Assembly (NCBI RefSeq): GCF_007988865.1
Contig: NZ_BJUY01000002.1
Span: 1-64,000 of the forward strand
From: Alkalibacterium kapii
GTDB lineage: Bacteria; Bacillota; Bacilli; Lactobacillales; Carnobacteriaceae_A
Direction: 5' to 3'
Length of the DNA: 64,000 nt
The notes below the pieces were generated by a model, which saw nothing but the letters and a program-made list of their open reading frames with translations, did not search any database and was not told the origin of the DNA. Shown piece after piece: positions 26,284-34,490 of this stretch; within the stretch, counting starts at the first letter, position 1; each line of letters opens with the position of its first letter. Both the position numbers and the translations under genes were made by a program.

Positions 26284-27219
26284 GTGAAAGAAAAGATAAT
26301 CGTTATAGTAGGGCCAACAGCCGTAGGGAAAACGCAGCTTGGGATCGCTCTTGCAAAAGCTTTTAACGGCGAAGTGATCAACGGAGATTCAATGCAGGTG
26401 AATAACCAGCTGGATATCGGCACAGCAAAAGTGACTGACGAAGAAGCCGATGGGGTTCCGCATCATCTGATCGATATAAAATCACCTGCTGAAAGCTACA
26501 CCGTTTCTGATTTCAAAAAGGATGGTAGAGAGAAAATACAGGAAGTGATCACTAAAGGAAAACTTCCCATCATCGTTGGAGGGACGGGTTTATACATCGA
26601 ATCGCTTCTATATGACGTGACCCATGGCGGCAAAGCCGAACCAAACCCGGCGTTCCGTGATGAAATGAATCGTCTGGCTCATGACAAAGGGCGGGAAGCT
26701 TTACACCAGTTACTCCAGGATAAAGATCCTCAAGCTGCGGAGAGAATCCACCAAAATAATGTGAGACGCGTCATCCGAGCGCTTGAAGTGATGCATGAAA
26801 CCGGGAAAAAGTTCTCCGACCATCAAAACGAATGTAAAAAGGAACCTCTGTATGATGCCTATGTGATTGCCTTAAACACTGACAGAGACGTTTTGTATGA
26901 CCGCATCAATAAACGTGTTGAACTAATGTTGGCTAAGGGATTACTTGAAGAAGTAAGGTGGCTTTATGAGAGCTTTCCTGGTGACTTGCAAAGTAAAAAA
27001 GGCATTGGTTATAAAGAATTCGATGCGTATTTACAAGGTGACCAGTCTTTTGATGAAGCCGTTTCGCTGATCAAACAGCATTCAAGGAATTATGCCAAAA
27101 GACAACTCACCTGGTTCAAGAATCGATTCAAGGTGAACCAATGGGACGATCTAGTCGCACATCCAGAAGAGCTGGAAAAAATAAAAAACAGCATCCAAAA
27201 TTTTATAGAGGGTGATTAA
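26284..27219 (+). CDS. miaA: tRNA dimethylallyltransferase
   Basis: MiaA adds a dimethylallyl group to A37 of tRNAs that read codons starting with U. The 311-residue protein carries the P-loop GPTAVGKT near the start, the DSMQV motif with the catalytic Asp, GGTGLYI, and the RNA-binding NNVRRVIRALEV segment. The frame is open from 26212, but the GTG at 26284 has GTGGAGG upstream and gives the family N-terminus. Its TAA abuts the ATG of hflX, a pairing also found in other bacteria, so the two form an operon. Confidence 0.95.
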   Translation: MKEKIIVIVGPTAVGKTQLGIALAKAFNGEVINGDSMQVNNQLDIGTAKVTDEEADGVPHHLIDIKSPAESYTVSDFKKDGREKIQEVITKGKLPIIVGGTGLYIESLLYDVTHGGKAEPNPAFRDEMNRLAHDKGREALHQLLQDKDPQAAERIHQNNVRRVIRALEVMHETGKKFSDHQNECKKEPLYDAYVIALNTDRDVLYDRINKRVELMLAKGLLEEVRWLYESFPGDLQSKKGIGYKEFDAYLQGDQSFDEAVSLIKQHSRNYAKRQLTWFKNRFKVNQWDDLVAHPEELEKIKNSIQNFIEGD

Positions 27220-28458
27220 ATGGATAAAGAAAAAGTATATGAAAAAGTTATTATCGTCGGGATCGAAAAGCAGCATGAGGAAGAAGCCTTTAATTATTCT
27301 TTTGACGAATTGGAGCAGCTGGTCGAAAATGCCGGCGGGAAAGTTGTTGCCCGACTGTCACAAAAAAGGGAACGACCAGATTATAAAACAGTGATCGGTA
27401 AAGGAAAAGTAAACGAGCTCAAGAATCTGGTGGAAGAATTGGATGCACAGACAGTCGTATTCAACTCGGAATTATCCCCAAGTAATGTACGCAATATTCA
27501 AGAAGTCATTGACACCAAAGTCATCGACCGCATCCAAGTGATTTTAGATATTTTCGCTTTGCGTGCTAAAAGTAAAGAAGGTCGCCTGCAAGTCGAGCTG
27601 GCTCAGCTGTCTTATATTTTACCGAGACTTGCCGGACAGGGCGTCAACATGTCACGACTCGGTGCAGGCATCGGGACGCGTGGACCAGGAGAAACCAAGC
27701 TTGAAACCGATCGGCGTCACATTCAGAGCCAAATGTCAGATATCAAACAGGAACTGAAAAAGTTTGCCGCACACAGAAAGCGCAGCCGTGAAAAGCGTAA
27801 AAACAATAATGTGTATCAGATTGGTCTTATTGGCTATACGAATGCCGGGAAATCAACAGTCTTGAACCAGTTGACCGATGCAGAAACTTACGAGAAAGAC
27901 CAGTTGTTTGCGACGCTTGATCCGCTGACACGAAAATTTGAACTGCCGAGAGGGATGCAAGTTACCTTAACCGATACGGTTGGCTTTATTCAGGATTTGC
28001 CGACCCAACTGATTGAAGCGTTTAAGTCCACTTTGGAAGAATCGATGGATGTCGACTTGCTTTTACACGTGATTGACTCTTCAGCAGAGAATTTAAAGGC
28101 ACATGAGCAAACCGTTTTAGACTTATTAAAAGAATTGGGTATGGATAATATCCCAACTTTGCATGTTTATAATAAACGTGATTTAGTCAAAGGGCCTGTT
28201 CCGTCCACGCTTTATCCTAATATCGTTATCTCTGCTCAAAATGATAATGATGTTTTAGCTCTGCGTAAAAAGCTGGAAACTGAAATGAGAAAAAACATGA
28301 AGCCATATCAGCTGGAGATCGAAAGTCATCGAGGGGATCTCCTCATAGAATTGAGACAACAGACCCTGCTCGAGCGACAACTGTTCGATGAAGAAAACCA
28401 GGTCTATTTTGTCGAAGGCTATGCCAAAAAAGGGTCTAAGTGGGTGACGATGCAGTAA
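27220..28458 (+). CDS. hflX: ribosome-associated GTPase HflX
   Basis: HflX is a GTPase that splits stalled or hibernating 70S ribosomes, often after heat or antibiotic stress. The 412-residue protein has the HflX N-terminal domain (VARLSQKRERPDYKTVIGKGKV) and the glycine-rich GAGIGTRGPGETKLETDRR signature. The G domain follows, with G1 GYTNAGKST at about 205, DTVGFI (G3) and NKRD (G4). It starts directly at the miaA stop (TAA-ATG), with its Shine-Dalgarno (GAGGGTGA) inside miaA. A terminator follows at 28.5 kb. Confidence 0.95.
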   Translation: MDKEKVYEKVIIVGIEKQHEEEAFNYSFDELEQLVENAGGKVVARLSQKRERPDYKTVIGKGKVNELKNLVEELDAQTVVFNSELSPSNVRNIQEVIDTKVIDRIQVILDIFALRAKSKEGRLQVELAQLSYILPRLAGQGVNMSRLGAGIGTRGPGETKLETDRRHIQSQMSDIKQELKKFAAHRKRSREKRKNNNVYQIGLIGYTNAGKSTVLNQLTDAETYEKDQLFATLDPLTRKFELPRGMQVTLTDTVGFIQDLPTQLIEAFKSTLEESMDVDLLLHVIDSSAENLKAHEQTVLDLLKELGMDNIPTLHVYNKRDLVKGPVPSTLYPNIVISAQNDNDVLALRKKLETEMRKNMKPYQLEIESHRGDLLIELRQQTLLERQLFDEENQVYFVEGYAKKGSKWVTMQ

Positions 28459-28494
28459 ATTCATTTAAATAATTAAATTTTAAAGTTAATTAGA

Positions 28495-28531
28495 CCAGTC
28501 GGAGAGCACTAAGCTCCAACTGGCTTTTTTT
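28495..28531 (+). terminator. terminator after hflX
   Basis: CCAGTCGGAG (28495-28504) pairs with CTCCAACTGG (28514-28523) with one mismatch, followed by C and seven Ts. Confidence 0.9.
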
Positions 28532-28538
28532 ATTATGT

Positions 28539-28562
28539 AAGAGTCGAAGGGCTTCGACTCTT
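28539..28562. repeat. GAGTCG-type palindrome at the head of a family B array
   Basis: AAGAGTCGAAG and CTTCGACTCTT flank a two-base centre, giving a near-perfect 24-bp palindrome. A similar hairpin (60038-60057, GAGTCGGT/ACCGACTC) stands in the same place, between a gene terminator and another family B array. Confidence 0.75.
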
Positions 28563-28621
28563 GCCAATCAGCATAAACCACAAATCAATAGATGAATACT
28601 TTTATTTTATAGAATGACGTT

Positions 28622-28999
28622 AGAATCAACCGAATATAGTGTTGTTCGACAGATTCGGGAACAGCTTTATGCTTAAATCGACCGAAGATGACAACGTTCG
28701 GCACATACGGGGGAAACCAGTAGTGCAATCGACCGAAGTAGCTGAACTTCGGTCAACAAAGGAACCTGTTGATACCGTTAACGACCGAAGATGACAACGT
28801 TCGGGACTTACGCGGGGAAACCAGCAGTGCAATCGACCGAAGATAGCTGAACTTCGGTCAACAAGGGAACCTGCTGCTTCAGTGAATGACCGAAGATGTC
28901 AACGTTCGGCACTTTAGGGCTACACCAATAATGTTGTCGATCGAAGATAGGCCAAATTTGACAGATCGAAGTTGTAAACAATTAATTTCGACAAAAGCT
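28622..28999. repeat. family B 52-bp-period array, seven units, in a gene-free stretch
   Basis: The core ACCGAA recurs at 28629, 28681, 28732, 28784, 28836 and 28889, with ATCGAA at 28940, giving steps of 51-53 bp. Alternate units differ, so the longer-range repeat is about 104 bp (compare 28681-28783 with 28784-28888). The units at 28731 and 28835 form hairpins of the type GACCGAAGT-loop-ACTTCGGTC. No ORF with a ribosome site exists here. From 29000 to 29190 the sequence is AT-rich, with a few further TTCGAC motifs and nothing else. Confidence 0.88.
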
Positions 29000-29190
29000 A
29001 GGCTTCAACTTAAGTTATAAATACTTCGACGATTACCGATGCAATAAGAAGGGATCTATATGAGATCAAAATCAAATAACAATTCACTGATTTTGTACTT
29101 TTTTCACTAAATCACCAAAAAGCACTTAAATCTTATCTATTCTATCCGATAGTACAATGGGCGTGGATATCATAAGAAAGAAGGAGTTGA

Positions 29191-29769
29191 ATGAAAAAGA
29201 TAGCATTTTTTAAAAATCTAAAGGAGAAAAAGAAAATAAAACGATTCGAACACGTTTTATTCTAATGTTCACAAGTATTGTTTTTGTACCTATTGTGATC
29301 GTTTCGCTTGTTTTATTTTACAGAATGGATGAAGCCGTGACTCAAAGAGTGATGCATGAGCAGCGGGAAGCAACCAGCAGTATTGTTGAAATGTTTGAAA
29401 ATATTAGAGATGAAGCTAATAATTCACTCGCTGTCCTTTTTGAAGCTGATGAAGTACAAGGTGCTGCGGGTTTAGAGGATACAACGGAACTACAGCAAGT
29501 CATCTCGCTCATCCAGGCAGCTTCAGATTACATAAGTGACGTCTTTGTATACATACCTGAATCGAAAACACTTTCAACTAGAGAAACGGAAGCTGTTGAA
29601 AAATCGACAGGTGAGTGGCTGGAAGAAACACTTTCAGCAAACGGTTAAATCGTTTATTCCCAACCTTATGCCGACGTTGTAAGCAGTGCGACTACAATGG
29701 CTGCGACAATGGAAATTGAGCAGTCAAATGGAGAAACAAGTATCCTTGGTGTACAGATCGACATGGACT
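29191..29769 (+). pseudogene. methyl-accepting chemotaxis protein, N-terminal remnant
   Basis: The frame starts at ATG 29191 (after AAGAAGGAG) as MKKIAFFKNLKEKKK, then breaks near 29240. The next frame continues TIRTRFILMFTSIVFVPIVIVSLVLFYRM, the first membrane helix of a chemoreceptor, followed by a Cache-type sensor region. That frame has a TAA at 29646-29648. The sense continues (IVYSQPYADVVSSATTMAATMEI, then GVQIDMD) up to a TGA at 29769, after which the sequence changes into a transposase remnant. The second helix, HAMP and signalling domain are missing. It carries three lesions plus truncation, so it is clearly dead. Confidence 0.8.
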
Positions 29770-30151
29770 GAAGAAATATCTAAATAGAAACTGGAAATAT
29801 ACAAAAAGTTTCAAACAGCGGAATCTTCCTGTATCCGATGGGACAGGTGTGTGTGAAACAGGTCATCGTTTGTACAGTTACCGTACGGAAAAACAGGGAC
29901 GTAGCTGGACAAAAAAAGGTGTAGCTAACGTAGTAGCTATCCTCACAGCTGAACAAAACAATTTTTTAAATGATGCTTTAACCACAGAAATAGATTCTGT
30001 GGTTGAGCCGTTAGGCGAAGATATTAAAGGGGCCGTACGCCAGGCTCTGAAAAAGTCTGAATCGACACCGCATACTGTTCAAACGTGAAAAATAGCTAAC
30101 TATGGTTCCGTAAGCAGCTTCGTTGGGAAATTAGCACAATCATTTAGTTAA
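29770..30151 (+). mobile_element. ISLre2-family (UPF0236) transposase, C-terminal remnant
   Basis: In one frame the text reads GLKKYLNRNWKYTKS, then LPVSDGTGVCETGHRLYSY and RTEKQGRSWTKKGVANVV, the hallmark end of ISLre2/UPF0236 transposases (CE-xx-HR...YR-xKxxGxxWS/TKxG). An in-frame TGA at 30086-30088 precedes a further conserved-looking tail (NYGSVSSFVGKLAQSF) that ends at TAA 30151. The N-terminal two-thirds is absent. The join with the chemoreceptor remnant near 29.77 kb suggests that insertion followed by deletion removed the rest of that gene. Terminal inverted repeats were not identified. Confidence 0.7.
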
Positions 30152-30308
30152 AAATATATATTTATTACTGATTGAAGGTTACCGAGAAAAACTTGACACA
30201 TACTTATTTTAAGTGAAAAGTGCAATTTTAATGACAGCCGTGTATACTAAGAACTAACTAGAAACAGATAAATGAGTCAGCTCGCATCAAAGTGACGGAG
30301 GGAAGCTT

Positions 30309-32033
30309 ATGATTGAAAAATGGAATTTAAGTATGGAGGAAAGAAAAGTATGGCTGACACTTGGCGGGAGTGTCCTGTTTTCATTTTCCTTAGCTGTTTT
30401 AGTTATTCTTTTTGATACACGCATATTAGCAGGGGTAGAGTATTTGCCTAAATGGACACTGACGAGCGTAGGACTCGCACGTCAGATTTTAGGTCTCCTG
30501 GCAGGTTCCCTTTTTTCAGTCGCAACCTTTACCTTTGCCACGATGCTTTCAATCATCACGCTCTACACATCAAATTTTAGTCCGCGGGCCATTGAAAATT
30601 TCCTGCTCAATCCTACATCGATGCAGACGTTAGGTATCTTTTTAGGCGGCTTCATCTATTGTCTGGCCTCACTCTTTTTTATGCGAAGTTCGGAAGATGA
30701 ATACGTTGTCGTATCAGCGACGATTGCGCTGGTGTATGCCTTAGGAGCGGTATTTACCTTTACCCGATTCGTATACACGAGTTCGCAGTATGTCCAGCTT
30801 GAAAAGCTGATCCACAGTTTGTACGAAGAAGCACAGGAAGTTTACGATAACTATATTAAGCGGTTTGAAGATTATCCATCGATCAAGCATCTGCCAGAGA
30901 TGACTTACATGTATACTTTCGATATTACAGCCACAGAGAGCGCATACGTTGAACATATCGACTTTGGCACATTGAAGAAAATCGCCGATGAAGAAGAGGC
31001 CAATATCATCGTGACCATACGCGTAGGATATTTTGTCACCAAAGACGAACCGATCATGGAAATCAAGACAAATAAAAATTTGGAAGATGATATGGAAGAA
31101 ATTACCAGAAGAGTGAATCAGAGTTTGAGTTTCGAATCAGAAAAATCAGCGATGTATGACCCGGACTATGCACGGATAAAACTGACTGAAGTGGCTTTGA
31201 GAGCAGTATCCCCCGGCGTCAACGATCCGAATACGGCTATCCATGTTCTGCATTACAAATCTTTGCTTGAAAAACGACTGGCAGGAATGCCCGGTAAATA
31301 TGCGATCTTTATAAATGAAGACGAAGAAGAAAAAGAAGACAAGGACAAAGGCACAATCGATCAGGGAAAAGAGAAAAATGAAAAGCAGAATACAGATGAA
31401 GCTCAAAAAGAGAATGAGCCCAGCACATCAGAAAAATCCAAAGAAAAAGGAATCAATCCTGAAGATGACGATTCAAAGGATGAAGAAAAGGAAAGTAAAG
31501 CTTATAAGACGGAAATTATATCTTCAGATAAAGATCAAAACGATGAAGAAGACAAAGAAGAGGATAAAGAAAAAGATAACAGCAATAAAAAAAGATCAAG
31601 AGTTATTTCTGGTATAAAAAATTCCAGCGAAAAGAATAAAAAATATGAAGCGATCCTGAAAGACGATTCAGAAGATAATAATCCAAGTAAAGATAATAAA
31701 AAAGAGGAAAAAAAACAGAAAGACAATAAATACACTAAAAGCGTTTTTTACCGCTACAATGATTTTGCGGAAGACTTGCATTCGGGTTACTGGCAGCTCG
31801 TCTTTTACATGCAGAAAGATATCTCTGGCGTTCACGCCTTGTTTGAAGCGTTAAAAACGATATCTTATGCTTCACACCTGGACAATCTGGGATTTATCAA
31901 AGAGTATAACGAGTATTTATACAATATGACCTCTAAAAACTTTCAGGAAACTTTTGATCAGAATATTATTGAAAGAGACTATGAAGCTGTCAAAACGATC
32001 ATTGAAAAGAAAAAGGCAGAATTAAGTGAATAA
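30309..32033 (+). CDS. DUF2254 membrane protein with a charged low-complexity insertion
   Basis: A 574-residue protein. Residues 1-160 carry four hydrophobic helices with the family pattern GLLAGSLFSVATFTFATMLSIITLYTSNFSPRAI. A soluble part follows (IIVTIRVGYFVTKDEP, and the conserved ALRAVSPGVNDPNTA segment near 300), which fits DUF2254, a family of unknown function. Between about residues 336 and 475 there is a run made almost entirely of Lys, Glu, Asp, Asn and Ser, after which family sequence resumes (FYRYNDFAEDLHSGYWQL). The start follows GGAGGGAAG. The insertion is probably disordered; see findings. Confidence 0.85.
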   Translation: MIEKWNLSMEERKVWLTLGGSVLFSFSLAVLVILFDTRILAGVEYLPKWTLTSVGLARQILGLLAGSLFSVATFTFATMLSIITLYTSNFSPRAIENFLLNPTSMQTLGIFLGGFIYCLASLFFMRSSEDEYVVVSATIALVYALGAVFTFTRFVYTSSQYVQLEKLIHSLYEEAQEVYDNYIKRFEDYPSIKHLPEMTYMYTFDITATESAYVEHIDFGTLKKIADEEEANIIVTIRVGYFVTKDEPIMEIKTNKNLEDDMEEITRRVNQSLSFESEKSAMYDPDYARIKLTEVALRAVSPGVNDPNTAIHVLHYKSLLEKRLAGMPGKYAIFINEDEEEKEDKDKGTIDQGKEKNEKQNTDEAQKENEPSTSEKSKEKGINPEDDDSKDEEKESKAYKTEIISSDKDQNDEEDKEEDKEKDNSNKKRSRVISGIKNSSEKNKKYEAILKDDSEDNNPSKDNKKEEKKQKDNKYTKSVFYRYNDFAEDLHSGYWQLVFYMQKDISGVHALFEALKTISYASHLDNLGFIKEYNEYLYNMTSKNFQETFDQNIIERDYEAVKTIIEKKKAELSE

Positions 32034-32040
32034 GGACGAA

Positions 32041-32072
32041 AAAAAGACATATTAAAAAATATGTCTTTTTTT
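32041..32072 (+). terminator. rho-independent terminator after the DUF2254 gene
   Basis: An AGACATATT stem pairs with AATATGTCT around a short A-loop and is followed by seven Ts. Confidence 0.9.
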
Positions 32073-32140
32073 GCAATTTCAGCCTTAATAGTAAAGATAA
32101 GTGGTCGATAGTAAGACATATGAAAAGAATCGAGGGGGAT

Positions 32141-32562
32141 ATGGAAACAACTCAAAAAAATTAGCCTCAAATAAATGTGGAAGATACAGCGACTGTAAAA
32201 GAAATTCTTAAAGAAAAATTAAACCTAAAAGCTTCAAAAATTATTAACTATATTAAGTGTGATTATAATAATGACTGTTATTCCAGTTATTTATATTTTG
32301 AGTTCTATGGATTTGATACCAGCAAAAAGCTTATGCGGGTTCCTTATTTTTACAGTTTCAATCAGTTTACATATATATGATAGTCAATTTATATATCATC
32401 ATATGAAACAAAAGAGAGAAGCCTTGATTGAAATCATGCTCAGCCTTTTAACTTTTTCTGAAGAAAATGCCTCAACAATAGAAGAAATATCGGCTTAAAT
32501 GCGTTCTACCAATACAGATCTAGGATCTATTTCGGAAGAAATCGACATTATATATCACTAAA
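32141..32562 (+). pseudogene. second chemoreceptor-like pseudogene
   Basis: The start ATG 32141 follows GAGGGGG and reads METTQKN before a TAG at 32162. The frame goes on QINVEDTATVKEILKEKLN to about 32255, shifts, and continues as a membrane helix pair (TVIPVIYILSSMDLIPAKSLCGFLIF) followed by SEENASTIEEISA, a chemotaxis signalling-domain motif. It then meets TAA at 32496-32498 and a further tail (MRSTNTDLGSISEEID). Stops, a frameshift and loss of most of the signalling domain make it non-functional. The domain call rests mainly on the EENASTIEEISA motif. From 32563 to 32733 nothing else is seen. Confidence 0.6.
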
Positions 32563-32733
32563 TAAAGAATTTAAAAAAGTCACAAAAAAATAAACAGTAC
32601 CTATTCTCACAGAGATAAATAGTGTATGCTTGTTTTGTAAAAGAGTTAAACTAGAAATAATAAATCAGTACTTGTTAATGAATAAACAGAGTATGATACT
32701 TTTCGACAGGTATTGAGAGGAGTAAAAAGTAAT

Positions 32734-34326
32734 ATGATAAATCACATACCATCATTACTGATACTAAATGTATTAAATAACTTGGATCTTACTGATTTAA
32801 AAATCATTGGTTTTGGGTTCTATATAGTCTTTTTATTTCAAATAAGCAAAAAAATACATCCTTCTTCCTATATATATTCTATTGTTGAAGGGTCATACAA
32901 TGATAATAAAAAGGAATATGAGACTAAGAAACAAGATGAGAAGTGGTTCAAGAAAATGTTTAATAAATTTAAAATTTTCAGTAAAAAAGAACAAGACATG
33001 ATGCTAGACGCTGAAAAACAGAGAAAAGAGTTACACCACGTTACATATTTTGATATGCTCACAGAACTACCTAACCGTACGAAGCTCCACGACGATTTTA
33101 ATTTAAAGCTGGCTTATTATTCAAAAAAAGAAGAAATGATTGAAATGTCTATTTTCGTTTTGGACATCGATCGCTTCCGTACAATCAATGAATTATATGG
33201 ACGGGATGCAGGAGATAAAGTGCTGATCATGGTGACACAGCGCCTCAGAAATCTCTTAGGTGAATTAGTGATTATAGCGCGGGAAAGTGAAGATGAAATT
33301 TTTATTTTAATCGAAGATATCGATGAAGGAGAAACGGTTAAAACAGCTGGTGATATTGTAGAGTTATTTACAAAACCATTTAAAATTAATGATTATACCT
33401 TTTATGTGACTGCCAGTATAGGGGTCAGTCGCTATCCTGAAACTGCTCAGGACATTGATGCTCTGCTGCAGCAGGCTGAGATTGCAATGTATAAAGTAAA
33501 GCAATCAGGAAAAAATAATTACCACATTTTTATGGTCGATGATGCCGCGGCAATCGAAAGAAAGAGACGAATAGAATTTGGATTAAAAGAAGCCATATTA
33601 CATAATGAATTGTATTTGCTTTATCAACCTAAAGTGAAAATCGTGACAGGTGAAATTTATGGCGTCGAAGCGCTTCTGCGCTGGGAACATTCTATATTAG
33701 GCTTGGTGTCACCTGTTGAATTTATACCTATCGCTGAAGAATCCGGAATGATAAATGAAATCGGTTATTGGGTCTTACATGAAGCAGTCAAACAGACTAA
33801 AGATTGGCATAATCAAGGAAAACTGTTAAGTGTCGCAGTCAATGTTTCTGCACTGCAATTTGATGATCCTTATTTTGTAAAGCGTGTGCAAAATGTTTTA
33901 GATTTATATGAATTAGACGAACGCTACCTGAACATAGAAATAACAGAGAGCGTTATGAAAAATACAGATTATGCAAATAAAATCATTAAAGAATTACATG
34001 ATATTGGCGTGGGTGTGGCTATTGATGATTTTGGGACAGGGTATTCTTCTTTAAGTGTTTTGAATAATATGTTTATTGATACGGTTAAGATTGATAAAGC
34101 CTTTATTGATCACGTCGTTTCAAGAAAAAACACAGCTTCTCTTGTAAAAACAATTATCGAAATGAGTAAAAGTATGAACTTTAAAACAGTCGCTGAAGGC
34201 ATTGAAACAATCGAACAGTCATCCTTTTTACAACAGCATAACTGTGAATTTGGCCAAGGGTATTATTTCAGCAAACCAATAAAACCAGACGAGGTCATCA
34301 CACTTATGAATAAAGATAAACCGTGA
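32734..34326 (+). CDS. GGDEF-EAL protein: degenerate cyclase, probable c-di-GMP phosphodiesterase
   Basis: A 530-residue protein with a short hydrophobic N-terminus (a helix at about 17-40), a charged linker, a GGDEF domain (about 100-270) and an EAL domain (285-525). The GGDEF signature is ESEDE (around 185), so it cannot be an ordinary cyclase and may bind GTP as a regulator. The EAL domain looks complete: E312AL in VEALLRW, NVSALQF, EITESV, DDFGTGYSSLS, KIDKAFID and VAEGIET. This predicts hydrolysis of c-di-GMP to pGpG. The ATG at 32734 is preferred to an upstream TTG. It has its own terminator and lies directly before the cyclase-pilus operon. Confidence 0.9.
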   Translation: MINHIPSLLILNVLNNLDLTDLKIIGFGFYIVFLFQISKKIHPSSYIYSIVEGSYNDNKKEYETKKQDEKWFKKMFNKFKIFSKKEQDMMLDAEKQRKELHHVTYFDMLTELPNRTKLHDDFNLKLAYYSKKEEMIEMSIFVLDIDRFRTINELYGRDAGDKVLIMVTQRLRNLLGELVIIARESEDEIFILIEDIDEGETVKTAGDIVELFTKPFKINDYTFYVTASIGVSRYPETAQDIDALLQQAEIAMYKVKQSGKNNYHIFMVDDAAAIERKRRIEFGLKEAILHNELYLLYQPKVKIVTGEIYGVEALLRWEHSILGLVSPVEFIPIAEESGMINEIGYWVLHEAVKQTKDWHNQGKLLSVAVNVSALQFDDPYFVKRVQNVLDLYELDERYLNIEITESVMKNTDYANKIIKELHDIGVGVAIDDFGTGYSSLSVLNNMFIDTVKIDKAFIDHVVSRKNTASLVKTIIEMSKSMNFKTVAEGIETIEQSSFLQQHNCEFGQGYYFSKPIKPDEVITLMNKDKP

Positions 34327-34350
34327 AGGAACTAACTTCACGGTTTTTGA
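34318..34350 (+). terminator. terminator after the GGDEF-EAL gene
   Basis: AAACCGTGAAG (34318-34328) pairs with CTTCACGGTTT (34336-34346), then Ts. It separates the phosphodiesterase from the pilus operon. Confidence 0.92.
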
Positions 34351-34410
34351 GCAATGCATACTGAAATGAAAGCGATATTAATAATTCGATGTATTTTTAT
34401 ACCAAATCGA

Positions 34411-34439
34411 TTGACTATTATACTGAATAAATATAAACT
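34411..34439 (+). promoter_or_regulatory. promoter of the cyclase-pilus operon
   Basis: TTGACT (34411-34416), a 17-bp spacer and TAAACT (34434-34439) lie about 50 bp before the cyclase start. This is the only good promoter before the pilus genes until pilA. Confidence 0.6.
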
Positions 34440-34490
34440 TGTAATGTTACGTTCATCTCATTTTAATACTAAGATAACGAGGTATATATA

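Noticed and set aside
31315-31617. A 100-codon Lys/Arg-rich ORF
   Set aside because: It is the second frame of the purine-rich insertion in the DUF2254 gene and has no ribosome site.
32177-32380. A 67-codon ORF as an independent small gene
   Set aside because: It is one frame of the second chemoreceptor pseudogene; the sense moves to the next frame near 32255.
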